Source: Myxococcus qinghaiensis
GTDB lineage: Bacteria; Myxococcota; Myxococcia; Myxococcales; Myxococcaceae
Assembly: GCF_024198215.1 (NCBI RefSeq)
Contig: NZ_JAKCFA010000014.1
Span: forward strand, 124,001-188,000
Direction: 5' to 3'
DNA: 64,000 nucleotides
The notes below the pieces were generated by a model. That model was not told where the DNA came from and did not search any database. It saw only the letters and a program-made list of their open reading frames with translations. The position numbers and the translations under genes are program-made. Position 1 is the first letter of the stretch. The number at the start of each line of letters is the position of its first letter. Below are positions 17,205 to 25,478 of this stretch, one piece after another.

Positions 17205-18944
17205 ATGGAGTTCAATCGAAGGGCCGCGCCGTGGCGCGTCCTGAGCGCGGTCTGGTTGGCCACCGTCCTGGGTGCCTGTGGAATCAATCCCGAGTCACCT
17301 TCTTCTGCTGACGTCGAGCCCGCGACGAAGCTGGAAGCGGAGGGCGAGGTCTCCGAGTTCGCGGTGGACCCCTATGCGGACGCGGTGGTCCAGGGGGGTG
17401 TCATCGCCGTCCTCAACCCGAACAATGCCGTGGGCGCGCCGGATGGGCAGGTCGCCAGCTTCATCGCGGCGTTGGGCGGCTCGCTGAACCTGGACATGGG
17501 CGAAGGCGAGGAAGGCAGCGGCCCGCTGCGCATCCACTATCGGGGCCTGACGGTGGCGGTGGTGGCGCAGGTGGAGTTCCTGCGCGCCGACATGACGGTC
17601 ATCACCACGGGGCAGGTGCGGCTGGTGGAGCTGGGGCTCGGCACCTATACGGCGCTCGTCCCCTATACGAATGCCACGCCGTATCGCTTCGTGAAGCTCA
17701 AGGGCGGGTTGGCCGCCGTCTACCAGGTGGACGCGGTGGAGGCGACGGGGCCCTTCTGCGGCGACGGCAAGGTGGTGACGGGCGAGGGCTGTGACGACGG
17801 CGACCGCACGGGAGGCGACGGCTGTAGCGCCACCTGTCAGGTGGAGCCGGGCTATTCCTGTCAGGGCCAGCCCAGCGTCTGCACCGACGTCAATGAGTGC
17901 ACCAACGGCACCTCGCAGTGCTCCACCAACGCCACCTGCACCAACATCCCCGGCGGCTACACCTGCGCCTGCAAGGCGGGCTACACGGGCAACGGCAGGA
18001 CGTGCACGGACGTCAATGAGTGCACCAACGGCACCTCGCAATGCTCCACCAATGCCACCTGCTCCAACACGGCGGGCAGCTACACCTGTGCGTGCAAGGT
18101 GGGCTACTCGGGCGATGGCAGGACGTGTACGGACGTCAATGAATGCACCAACGGCACCTCCCAGTGCTCCGTGAATGCCACCTGCACCAACACGGCGGGC
18201 AGCTACACCTGTGCCTGCAAGGGCGGGTACACGGGCAATGGCAGGACATGCAACGACGTCAACGAGTGCACCAACGGCACCGCGCAGTGCTCCGTCAACG
18301 CCACCTGCACCAACACGGCGGGCAGCTTCACCTGCACGTGCAAGGTGGGCTACTCGGGCAATGGCAGGACGTGCAATGACATCAACGAGTGTACCAACGG
18401 GACGAACACCTGCACCCCGGGCCAGCGGTGCGTGAATCAGCCCGGCGGCTTCGACTGCGTGCCCGGGAGCTGCCCGCCGCCGCAGGTCAAATGCGCAGGC
18501 TCGTGCGTGGATGCGAACACGGACGAATCCAACTGCGGCTGCTGCGGCAACACCTGCGCCAGCGGGAAGACCTGCACGTCCGGCGTCTGCGGAGGCAGCA
18601 TCGCTCCGTTCCAGCTCACCGCGACCTGGGAGCAGGCGCAGGACGCCCAGCTCCTCATCCGGACGCCCTCCGGCGAGCTCGTCAGCTACGAGGCCGGCAT
18701 CACCGGCGCGCGGGTGGCGGGCGGAGAGGACGCGGCGCCCCAGCGTGGCACCTATGACGTCTGCCGGAGGACCACGAGCTTCGAGACGAAGCACGGCGAC
18801 GACAGCCCGGTGCCCTACACCCTCACGGTGAAGCGTCCGGGCCAGCCGAGCCGCCTCCTGCGCGGCACCATCGTCGGCGCCGACGCGGAGGCCACGTGCC
18901 ATCCGGGCCACCCGTCCTTCATCGAGTCCATCTCCTACCCTTGA
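17205..18944 (+). CDS. EGF-repeat lipoprotein with Cys-rich module
   Basis: A 579-residue exported lipoprotein. The ATG at 17205 gives a signal peptide ending in the lipobox LGAC with Cys25. Residues 60-180 form a beta-rich domain ([20 protein letters not shown]). Then comes one DUF4215-like unit ([17 protein letters not shown]), then five calcium-binding EGF repeats, each opening with D(V/I)NECTNGT and carrying six cysteines; the fifth is divergent and runs into a stigma-type Cys cluster ([14 protein letters not shown]). The last about 120 residues are a beta domain. The first four EGF units are nearly identical at DNA level. Calcium-binding EGF arrays are mainly known from animals; in myxobacteria they probably serve surface adhesion. 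Confidence 0.88.
   Translation: MEFNRRAAPWRVLSAVWLATVLGACGINPESPSSADVEPATKLEAEGEVSEFAVDPYADAVVQGGVIAVLNPNNAVGAPDGQVASFIAALGGSLNLDMGEGEEGSGPLRIHYRGLTVAVVAQVEFLRADMTVITTGQVRLVELGLGTYTALVPYTNATPYRFVKLKGGLAAVYQVDAVEATGPFCGDGKVVTGEGCDDGDRTGGDGCSATCQVEPGYSCQGQPSVCTDVNECTNGTSQCSTNATCTNIPGGYTCACKAGYTGNGRTCTDVNECTNGTSQCSTNATCSNTAGSYTCACKVGYSGDGRTCTDVNECTNGTSQCSVNATCTNTAGSYTCACKGGYTGNGRTCNDVNECTNGTAQCSVNATCTNTAGSFTCTCKVGYSGNGRTCNDINECTNGTNTCTPGQRCVNQPGGFDCVPGSCPPPQVKCAGSCVDANTDESNCGCCGNTCASGKTCTSGVCGGSIAPFQLTATWEQAQDAQLLIRTPSGELVSYEAGITGARVAGGEDAAPQRGTYDVCRRTTSFETKHGDDSPVPYTLTVKRPGQPSRLLRGTIVGADAEATCHPGHPSFIESISYP
17886..18377 (+). repeat. four tandem 123-bp EGF-coding repeats
   Basis: Units begin at 17886, 18009, 18132 and 18255, each exactly 123 bp (41 codons) and opening GACGTCAA(T/C)GA(G/A)TG. 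A fifth, diverged unit starts at 18378. The high DNA identity indicates recent duplication or gene conversion, and copy number may vary between strains. Confidence 0.9.
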
Positions 18945-18999
18945 TGGCCTGAGTCGCGGAACCCCCTGGCGCGCGAGGAGCCGTCTTCCCCGCGCGTCA

Positions 19000-19033
19000 C
19001 GCGAGGCCACGCGAAGGTCCGCGCGGCCTCGCG
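19000..19033. terminator. hairpin between convergent genes
   Basis: CGCGAGGCC at 19000-19008 pairs with GGCCTCGCG at 19025-19033 (9 bp, 16-nt loop). It lies between the stops of the EGF lipoprotein (plus) and the PAS-GAF kinase (minus), with no U-tract. Confidence 0.55.
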
Positions 19034-19036
19034 CAT

Positions 19037-21025
19037 TCAATGCGCTGGCTGACGGGGCAGCCACACGGTGAAGCGGGTGCCGTCCTCGGCGGAGGACACG
19101 TCGATGCTGCCGCCATGGCCCAGGACAATCAGCCGGGAGATGTAGAGCCCCAGGCCGATGCTGCCCCTGCCCCTGCGAGCCTCGGGACCGCGGCGGTAGG
19201 GCTCGAAGAGGGTGGAGAGCAGTGACGCGGGAATGGGAGCGCCCTGGTTGTGGACCTCCAGGCACATGCCCCCCTCGTCCTCCCGGAGCACCACCCGCAC
19301 GCGCGAGCCCGGCTCGCTGTGCTGAAACGCGTTGCCCACCAGGTTGGTCACCACCTGCGCCAGCCGGTCCTCGTCCGCGTCCAGGTGGCCGTCTCCTCGC
19401 AGGTCCAGGTGGACGTGCCGGTGGGGATGCATGAGCAGCACCTCGTCGACGACCTGCCGTATCAGCGCATGCAGGTCCATGGGACGGGGGCGGATGGGGA
19501 TGCTCTCGCTGACACGCGCCTGGGTGAAGTCCAGCAGGTCGCGAATCATTCGCGTGGCCCGCTGGGTCGCATCGCGGATGCGGTCGATTCCCTTCACACC
19601 GTCCTCGGACAACCCGGAGCGCCGGAGCAGCGCGGCGGCCGTCAGGAGGATGGCATTGAGGGGATTGCGCAGGTCATGGCTCACGATGGCCACGACGTCC
19701 TCGCGCACCCGCACCGCCTCGCGCGCCTCCCGGTACAGCCGCGCATTCTCGATGGCCACCGCCGCGCGGTCCGCCGCGCCGCGCGCCAGCTCCACCAGCG
19801 CCTCCATCTCCGAGGGCTCGTGAGGCTGGGTCCACACCAGGTGGATGAGCCCCAGCGCGCGCCCGCGTGACACCAGCGGGACCACCGCGGACGACCGGGG
19901 CTGCAGCTCCTCCAGCAGCGCGCGGTGTGCCGCGTTGCTCGACACCGCATCCAACCAGGCCGGCGTCACCTGGGGCTCGGCGATGGACTCGGCCCTCGCC
20001 AGCGCCCGGGCCATGGGCGTGTCGCCCTCCACGCGCGGGGCGAAGGGCAGGAGGCGTCGAATCAGCTCCCGGCGCGACGGCTCCTTCGCGGCCGCCTCCA
20101 GCCGGACGAGCTGCCCGTCCCCGTCCAGCAGGTCCACGGTGCAGTAGTCGGACAGGTGCGTCACCACCAGGCCCACGAGGCTCCGGAGGGTGGCCTCCAG
20201 GTCCAGCGAGCCCGACAGCACCCGCCCCGCTTCCAGCAGGAAGTCCCGGGCCGCGTTGGTGCGACGGATGTCGGTGATATCGGTGGAGATGCCGCAGACG
20301 ATGGGCCCCTCCCCGCGCGCACCGGGCAGGGGGAACTTCATGGCGAACCACGTGCGCAGGCCCTTCACCCCCGGGACCTGCTCGTCCGCCATCAAGGGCG
20401 CGTGAGTCTCACGCACCCGCGCGTCGTTCTCCCGGTTGCGCTCCGCCACCGAGGCGGGAAGCAGTTCGCAGTCCGTCCTCCCGAGGATGGCCGAGCGCGG
20501 AATCCCCATCGCCTCCTCGAAGCTCCGGTTGACGAGGACGAAGCGCCCCTGCGCGTCCTTCGCGAAGATGACGGGCGGCGCATGGTCGATGATGGACTGG
20601 AGCCACGACGGCTGGCTCACCGCGTCCACGGCCGCCTCCGCCAGCACCGTGCCCAGGATTCGCAGCTCGCGGACGGACACCTCCACTCCGGCCTCGTCGA
20701 GCAGCTCCAGCAGGCAGTCGTGAAACAGGGCGTACTCCCGCGTGAGCAGGCCCGTGTCCGAGTCCTGACGGGCGCGCCAGCGCTCCGCCTGCCTGACACG
20801 CAGGTCCTGGAGCACGCGGGGAGCGGGAGGAACCTGCGCCTCCCGGAGCGCTCGGCTCAAGGCGTCCAGGAGCACGGGGACCAGGTCCACCAGCCTGCTC
20901 TCGGCGAGGCCCTGCGGTCCGCGCTCCCGCTCCAGCCGGAGCGCATAGCGGGCCCTCAGCTCGCGCTCCAGCCCCAGGAGCAGCTCATCCATCCGACCCG
21001 CGAAAGCTTCCCCCTCCTGCACCAA
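19037..21025 (-). CDS. PAS-GAF sensor histidine kinase
   Basis: Soluble histidine kinase of about 662 residues. Residues 10-140 are helical and resemble an RsbRD-type input domain. A PAS domain lies at about 142-255 (SIIDHAPPVIFAKDAQGRFV), followed by a PAC-like end, and a GAF domain at 262-430. HisKA has phosphoacceptor His450 in IVSHDLRNPLNAIL, and HATPase has NLVGNAFQHS and IGLGLYISRLIVLGHGG. The start is uncertain: TTG 21025 and GTG 21022 both follow AGGAAGGAG, and ATG 20992 is a shorter option. No response regulator is adjacent. It lies downstream of the ATP-grasp pair with a gap of about 240 bp, so probably has its own promoter. Confidence 0.92.
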   Translation of the reverse strand: MVQEGEAFAGRMDELLLGLERELRARYALRLERERGPQGLAESRLVDLVPVLLDALSRALREAQVPPAPRVLQDLRVRQAERWRARQDSDTGLLTREYALFHDCLLELLDEAGVEVSVRELRILGTVLAEAAVDAVSQPSWLQSIIDHAPPVIFAKDAQGRFVLVNRSFEEAMGIPRSAILGRTDCELLPASVAERNRENDARVRETHAPLMADEQVPGVKGLRTWFAMKFPLPGARGEGPIVCGISTDITDIRRTNAARDFLLEAGRVLSGSLDLEATLRSLVGLVVTHLSDYCTVDLLDGDGQLVRLEAAAKEPSRRELIRRLLPFAPRVEGDTPMARALARAESIAEPQVTPAWLDAVSSNAAHRALLEELQPRSSAVVPLVSRGRALGLIHLVWTQPHEPSEMEALVELARGAADRAAVAIENARLYREAREAVRVREDVVAIVSHDLRNPLNAILLTAAALLRRSGLSEDGVKGIDRIRDATQRATRMIRDLLDFTQARVSESIPIRPRPMDLHALIRQVVDEVLLMHPHRHVHLDLRGDGHLDADEDRLAQVVTNLVGNAFQHSEPGSRVRVVLREDEGGMCLEVHNQGAPIPASLLSTLFEPYRRGPEARRGRGSIGLGLYISRLIVLGHGGSIDVSSAEDGTRFTVWLPRQPAH

Positions 21026-21264
21026 CGCGCGGCTCCTTCCTGAACGACTGACTGCACGACTGGAGCGGGCGAGCCGCCTTGCGCCTCGACGGGCGCCCCA
21101 TCAGGACACCCTCCCGCCTTCCCCACACGAACCCCGTCGCCGTCCTGGACCTTCCGACGCGAGCACAGGACAACACTGCGCATCGCCTCCGCCGGGGCTC
21201 ATGCGAGCAACCAACCTGGACGCTCGCGAGGGGAGCCGCGTCTGGGAATCGTCGGGCCCTGACG

Positions 21265-22626
21265 TCAGCCCTCGCGCCGGATGAAGTGCGCCACGAAGTG
21301 CATGCGGCGAATCATCTCCAGGCTAGGCGTGAAGGGCGTCACCCAGGTCTCCAGCCCGCGCAGCCTGCCGCCCATGAGGTAGGGGCAGCACGACAGGCCC
21401 GTGCGCCGCTCCACGGCCCCCGCGTCGGTGTACTCCAGCAGGTGGAACTCTCGCGGCCGGACGCGCTCCTGGAGGATCCACAGCCCGGCAGCCGCGTCAC
21501 CCTCCCCCGCCCCGCGCCCCCGGGACGCCAGCAACGACGACCACTCGTCCTGGGAGAGGTTGCAGCCGAAGAAGACATCCTTCGCCTGGTGCGAGTCCGT
21601 CTTCTTCAGGATGAAGTCGCCCCGGTTGCGCAGCACCCGCTCCCGCGCGGCGCCGTCCAGCAGCGTCAGCACCCGCGTCCACGGCACCAGGGCGTCCACC
21701 GCGGCATGCTCCTCCGCCGTCAGCGTCACGGGCCGGGCGGCGGAGTCACTCAGCCACGCCAGGAACAGCTTGGACTCCAGGAGCGACAGCAGCACCGGCA
21801 CGGTGCAGCCACGCACCACCGGCACCAGGTGCGCCAGCAGCGCGGCGAACCGCTCCCGGTCCCGGTTCACCGAATAGATGGAGCAGGCCCGGTGCAGCCA
21901 GGACGGGACATCCGTGCGCAGCGGCGTCAGCGGGTCCCCCGCGTAGTGGACGAGGTGCTCGACGCCGTGGGGGTTGTCATTGAGCGTGGCGATGAGCGGC
22001 GCCAGCTCCCTGCGCACCGTGTCGTCGTTCTTCATGGGCCAATGGACCTGACACGGCGAGCCCTCCGCCAGCTCCGCGAAGTAGTCCCGCATCCCCGCCA
22101 GGGGGCGCCCCGTCGCCAGGAAGTCCGGGGACGGAGTGAAGAGCTCGGCCGCCATCCTCCAGATATCGTCGGGCCGCTCCTGCCCGCCCACCGCGGTGTC
22201 GAAGTTCGTCTCCACCACCTTCGGACCGTCCGCCCCCAGCACGATGTCCGGACGACCGAAGAGCAGCCGCGTGACGTCGTCCGACAGCAGCAGCGACGGC
22301 TCCAGCGCCACATCCTCGCCCAGCACCGGCCAGTCCAGGGACTTCGCGCCCCCTCCGCGCTGCAGGCGCGCGTACTCCTCCCACGGCCCGCCCTGGGAGG
22401 CCCCCACCAGCAGCGCATGGAGCACCTTGCAGTGCGCGCGGAAGAGCGCCACCAGCCGCGCCTCGAAGCGCGCCACCGACGAGGCCGCCGACCACACCGG
22501 CGCCATCAGCGTGTCCGGCGTCTCGTGCGCCCAGGTCGTCCTCCCCAGCCGGGCCCGGTACGCGTCCAGCAACGCGCGCGCGTCGACGCCCGGCGCCACC
22601 GTCAACGGCTGGAGGACGGGGTCCAT
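21265..22626 (-). CDS. ATP-grasp-like ligase (second of pair)
   Basis: A 453-residue cytoplasmic protein. The ATG at 22626 follows GAGGATG and overlaps the end of the upstream gene by 25 nt. It resembles the glutathionylspermidine-synthase-like/pre-ATP-grasp group: GRPDIVLGADGPKVVETN at 124-141 contains the acidic and asparagine residues that bind magnesium and substrate, FILKKTDSHQAKDVFFG at 338-354 holds lysines expected to contact ATP, and WILQERV at 383-389 corresponds to the strand before the ribose contact. By analogy it would activate a carboxylate as acyl-phosphate and join it to an amine. It is clearly different in sequence from its partner. Substrate unknown; assigned by motif only. 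Confidence 0.72.
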   Translation of the reverse strand: MDPVLQPLTVAPGVDARALLDAYRARLGRTTWAHETPDTLMAPVWSAASSVARFEARLVALFRAHCKVLHALLVGASQGGPWEEYARLQRGGGAKSLDWPVLGEDVALEPSLLLSDDVTRLLFGRPDIVLGADGPKVVETNFDTAVGGQERPDDIWRMAAELFTPSPDFLATGRPLAGMRDYFAELAEGSPCQVHWPMKNDDTVRRELAPLIATLNDNPHGVEHLVHYAGDPLTPLRTDVPSWLHRACSIYSVNRDRERFAALLAHLVPVVRGCTVPVLLSLLESKLFLAWLSDSAARPVTLTAEEHAAVDALVPWTRVLTLLDGAARERVLRNRGDFILKKTDSHQAKDVFFGCNLSQDEWSSLLASRGRGAGEGDAAAGLWILQERVRPREFHLLEYTDAGAVERRTGLSCCPYLMGGRLRGLETWVTPFTPSLEMIRRMHFVAHFIRREG

Positions 22627-24047
22627 GGGACATCCTCGATGAGCAAGGGGGGCTGCATGAAGCCGCGCCGGCCCACGTTCGTCGTCTCCTCCACCGAGGT
22701 GCGGACGATGAGTCCGGAGGGCTCGCCCCGGAAGAGGAAGCACGCCAGCGACGTGAAGACGCGCGTGGGCGCAGCCCCCTCCAGGCGCCGCGTGACGCTC
22801 GGCTCGGCCAGTGCCAGCTCCTGGACGACATAGTCATCCCCCGCGGGCTCCAGGCGCGCGTCGGCCACCAGCCGCGCCCAGGCGTCCGCCTCAGCGCACT
22901 GACCGATGACGACGCTGCGGCCCCGCGTATCCAGCGAGCGCTTGAGCACGTACCGCTCGCGGTTCACGACGACCTCCGCCAGCTCCGCCGCGCTCAGGTG
23001 CCGCACCAGCCGCGTGCGCGGGACGATTTCCTCCAGCAGCGCCAGCTCCTCCTTCCCCAGGTGCTTGCGCAGGAGCGGACTCCACAGGAAGGCCAGCGTG
23101 CTCTTCTGCTCCGTCAGGTACATGCTCGGAAAGGAGTTGACCGCGAGCATCGCCCCCGCCTGGTAGGCGTCCAGGTACGCCTGGACCTCCGCGGTGGTGC
23201 GACTGAAGGCACACTCGTAGGCCTCCGGCCCCCGGGAGTCGTCGTACTTGTTGTACACCAGCGACACGGGCACGCCCTCCAGCGTCAGCCGGCCGTCCTC
23301 GAAGCGCAGGTCCTCCACGTGGCCGCGCACCGCGGTGCAGCCCTCCATGCGGAACTGCTCCGCGATGGAGTCCAGCTCCGTGGTCATCGTCAGGTAGCGG
23401 CTGTTGAGCACCGCCACGTTGCGGTGGCTCCGCAGGTAACCGGACTGCTCCGCCGAGGCCAGCATGGCCCGGGCGAACGCCCCTGGCTTCTCCAAGGGCG
23501 CCTGGAGCGGCCGAAGCCCCAACTCCCGCAGCCGCGCCAGCGTCTGGCTTCGCGCCAGCAATTGTCCGAAGTGGTAGGCATATGTCGCCGCCGCGGGCGC
23601 ATGGGTGTTCAGCTCGTAGATGCGCGGCGTGCCGTCCGACGCCAGCGTGAAGTCATAGCGGCAGTACTGGATGCGAGGCCGCCAGGCCGCTCCCATCCGG
23701 ATGAGCCGCTCGTGCCGGGGCTCGAACCGGAAGAACTCCCGCACCGCCGCGTCCTCCAGATACATATCGATGACGCGCTCCAGCACGCCAAAGAGCTGCT
23801 GGAACCGCTGCGTCATGCGTTCGAAGGCCGCCTGCGTCAGCACATACGGCAGCCCCAGGAAGGGAATGGGCTTCTGTTCCTGACGGATGCCCCGTGCATC
23901 CAGATACGCGGCGTGTCGTGCCTGGTCTTCCCGCAGCATCGCCTCGGGAACCAGCGCATCCACCTCTTCCGCCAGCACGTTGTAGCTGCCTTTGCGCCGC
24001 AACGCGTCCAGCAGCGGCTGCAAGCCGTTGTCAGCCGATTCAGTCAC
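22602..24047 (-). CDS. ATP-grasp-like ligase (first of pair)
   Basis: A 481-residue protein read from GTG 24047 (VTESADNGLQPLLDAL); the frame stays open far upstream, but that region is antisense to the alpha-oxoamine synthase gene and not real. Motifs suit the glutathionylspermidine-synthase/pre-ATP-grasp superfamily: YDFTLASDGTPRIYELNTHA at 131-150, LVYNKYDD at 263-270, YVLKRSLDTRGRSVVIG at 366-382 with the ATP-contacting lysines, and YVVQEL at 406-411. It probably forms an amide or peptide bond using ATP. It is the first gene of a two-gene operon, its end overlapping the next start, and is divergent from the alpha-oxoamine synthase. Confidence 0.75.
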   Translation of the reverse strand: MTESADNGLQPLLDALRRKGSYNVLAEEVDALVPEAMLREDQARHAAYLDARGIRQEQKPIPFLGLPYVLTQAAFERMTQRFQQLFGVLERVIDMYLEDAAVREFFRFEPRHERLIRMGAAWRPRIQYCRYDFTLASDGTPRIYELNTHAPAAATYAYHFGQLLARSQTLARLRELGLRPLQAPLEKPGAFARAMLASAEQSGYLRSHRNVAVLNSRYLTMTTELDSIAEQFRMEGCTAVRGHVEDLRFEDGRLTLEGVPVSLVYNKYDDSRGPEAYECAFSRTTAEVQAYLDAYQAGAMLAVNSFPSMYLTEQKSTLAFLWSPLLRKHLGKEELALLEEIVPRTRLVRHLSAAELAEVVVNRERYVLKRSLDTRGRSVVIGQCAEADAWARLVADARLEPAGDDYVVQELALAEPSVTRRLEGAAPTRVFTSLACFLFRGEPSGLIVRTSVEETTNVGRRGFMQPPLLIEDVPWTPSSSR

Positions 24048-24143
24048 ATGCACCCCCGCGATGAGCCTGTGGCGCAAAGCCTCTCCATGAATTACAGTTT
24101 TGTCAATTCTCGCAGGCCAAACACATCCGGCGGAAATATACAC
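24048..24143. promoter_or_regulatory. shared divergent promoter region
   Basis: Ninety-six bases, visibly richer in A+T than the surroundings, separate the ligase operon (minus) from the oxoamine synthase operon (plus). On the minus strand TTGGCC (24120-24115) lies 18 bp from TGTAAT (24096-24091), a plausible sigma-70 pair; a consensus TTGACA also occurs at 24106-24101. No clear plus-strand pair was found. Sharing one short region suggests the two arms are co-regulated. Confidence 0.4.
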
Positions 24144-25457
24144 ATGGGCACCATCCAGATACTCCAGAGCGAAGGCGCGGCCTTTCGGAAGGGGGCGGAG
24201 GACGTCGCCATGTTCGAGCCGCGTCATCGGACGCGAGGCCCCTTCGAAGGCAAGCACCTGGGCCTGGGAGATGGGCGCGCGGTGGACCTGTCGGGTCTGG
24301 ATTACCTGGCATTGGGCTCGGCCCCCCGGGTGAAGCAGTTGATGGTGGAAAGCCTGACGCAGCACGACTGCGGCATCCCTGGCAGCGAGGCCATCATCCA
24401 GATGGAGCAGACCCACGCGCTGGAGGAGGCGCTGTCGCGCTACCACCTGGGTGGGGGCGCGGCGCTGACGTTCAGCGCGGGCTATGGCACCAACTTCTCC
24501 GTCATGGAGGCGCTGGGACTGAGGACGCGCAGCCACTTCATCCGGCTGCACCAGGACGTCGCGCCCATGCGCGCCACCACGGACGTGCCCACGCTCTTCT
24601 TCATGGACGGAGACCTGCACTTCTCCGCGCGGCACGGCATCCGCTTCGCGCGCAAGCTCCAGCCGGAGGCCTGCGCGGCGTACACGTACCGCACCGGCGA
24701 CGCGGAGCACCTGGAGCTGCTGCTGCGCCAGTCCCTGGAGTCGCACGGGGACAGGGCGGTGCGCATCATCCTCACGGACACGGTGGAGTCCGCCACGGGC
24801 CGCGAGTTCGACATGGCCACGCTGTGCCGGCTGGCGGAGTCCTACGACTGCATGCTCTACGCGGATGAGGCGCACGCGGTGGGCGCGCTGGGTCCCCAGG
24901 GGCGCGGCATCACCGCCAAGGTGAAGGACTTCGAGCGCTACCGGGAGCGGCTGATGCTGATGGGCACGCTCACCAAGGTGTTCTGCCAGCCGGGCGGCTA
25001 CGTGGTGATGCGCGACGCGGGGCTGGCCCGCCTGCTGAAGTTCTGCAGTCCGCAGCACGTCTTCTCCGCGCCCATCGCCCCGTGGGTGGCGTCCGCGACG
25101 GTGAAGGTGCTGGAGCTGGTGGCCGGAGAGCACGGCGAGCGCCGCCGCGAGCAGGTGCGCCGCGTGTCAAGACAGGTGCGCGAGCGGCTGGAGCAGGGGG
25201 ACTTCGAGCTGGTGAGCCACACCGACACGCCCATCCTCGCCATTCCCCTGCGCAACGCGCGGGTGGGCACCCAGGTGCTGGAGTTCATGCGGCGCGAGGG
25301 CTTCATCATCTCCGTCTTCCAGGCCCCGCTGATGCCCGTGGGACGCGAGGTGCTGCGGCTGGCCATGCGCGCGGACCTGGACGAGGAGGACATGGAGCGG
25401 CTCCTCCAGGCCTTGATACACTGCCGTGAAACACTGCGCTTCACCGCCCCCGCCTGA
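24144..25457 (+). CDS. alpha-oxoamine synthase, PLP-dependent
   Basis: A 437-residue fold-type I aminotransferase-like enzyme of the 8-amino-7-oxononanoate/5-aminolevulinate/serine palmitoyl transferase group. These condense an amino acid with an acyl thioester, normally with loss of CO2, to give an alpha-amino ketone. Seen here: SAGYGTN at 111-117, DGDLHFSARHG (His159) near the cofactor ring, YADEAHAVGALGPQGRG with Asp241 and His244, and the Schiff-base Lys278 in MGTLTKVFCQPGG, where the usual serine before lysine is threonine. The ATG at 24144 has a weak GGCGGAA ribosome site. No carrier-protein domain is fused, so the acyl donor is probably a CoA or separate ACP. It shares the cluster with an amidinotransferase and two ligases. 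Confidence 0.85.
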   Translation: MGTIQILQSEGAAFRKGAEDVAMFEPRHRTRGPFEGKHLGLGDGRAVDLSGLDYLALGSAPRVKQLMVESLTQHDCGIPGSEAIIQMEQTHALEEALSRYHLGGGAALTFSAGYGTNFSVMEALGLRTRSHFIRLHQDVAPMRATTDVPTLFFMDGDLHFSARHGIRFARKLQPEACAAYTYRTGDAEHLELLLRQSLESHGDRAVRIILTDTVESATGREFDMATLCRLAESYDCMLYADEAHAVGALGPQGRGITAKVKDFERYRERLMLMGTLTKVFCQPGGYVVMRDAGLARLLKFCSPQHVFSAPIAPWVASATVKVLELVAGEHGERRREQVRRVSRQVRERLEQGDFELVSHTDTPILAIPLRNARVGTQVLEFMRREGFIISVFQAPLMPVGREVLRLAMRADLDEEDMERLLQALIHCRETLRFTAPA

Positions 25458-25478
25458 TTCTCCTCGAGCCCCCGCGCC

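Noticed and set aside
17886-18377. Possible CRISPR-like repeat array
   Set aside because: Units are 123 bp, contiguous, in frame and code for EGF domains; there are no spacers.
17295-19265. Long minus-strand open frame over the EGF-repeat gene
   Set aside because: Its apparent repeats only mirror the EGF units on the other strand.
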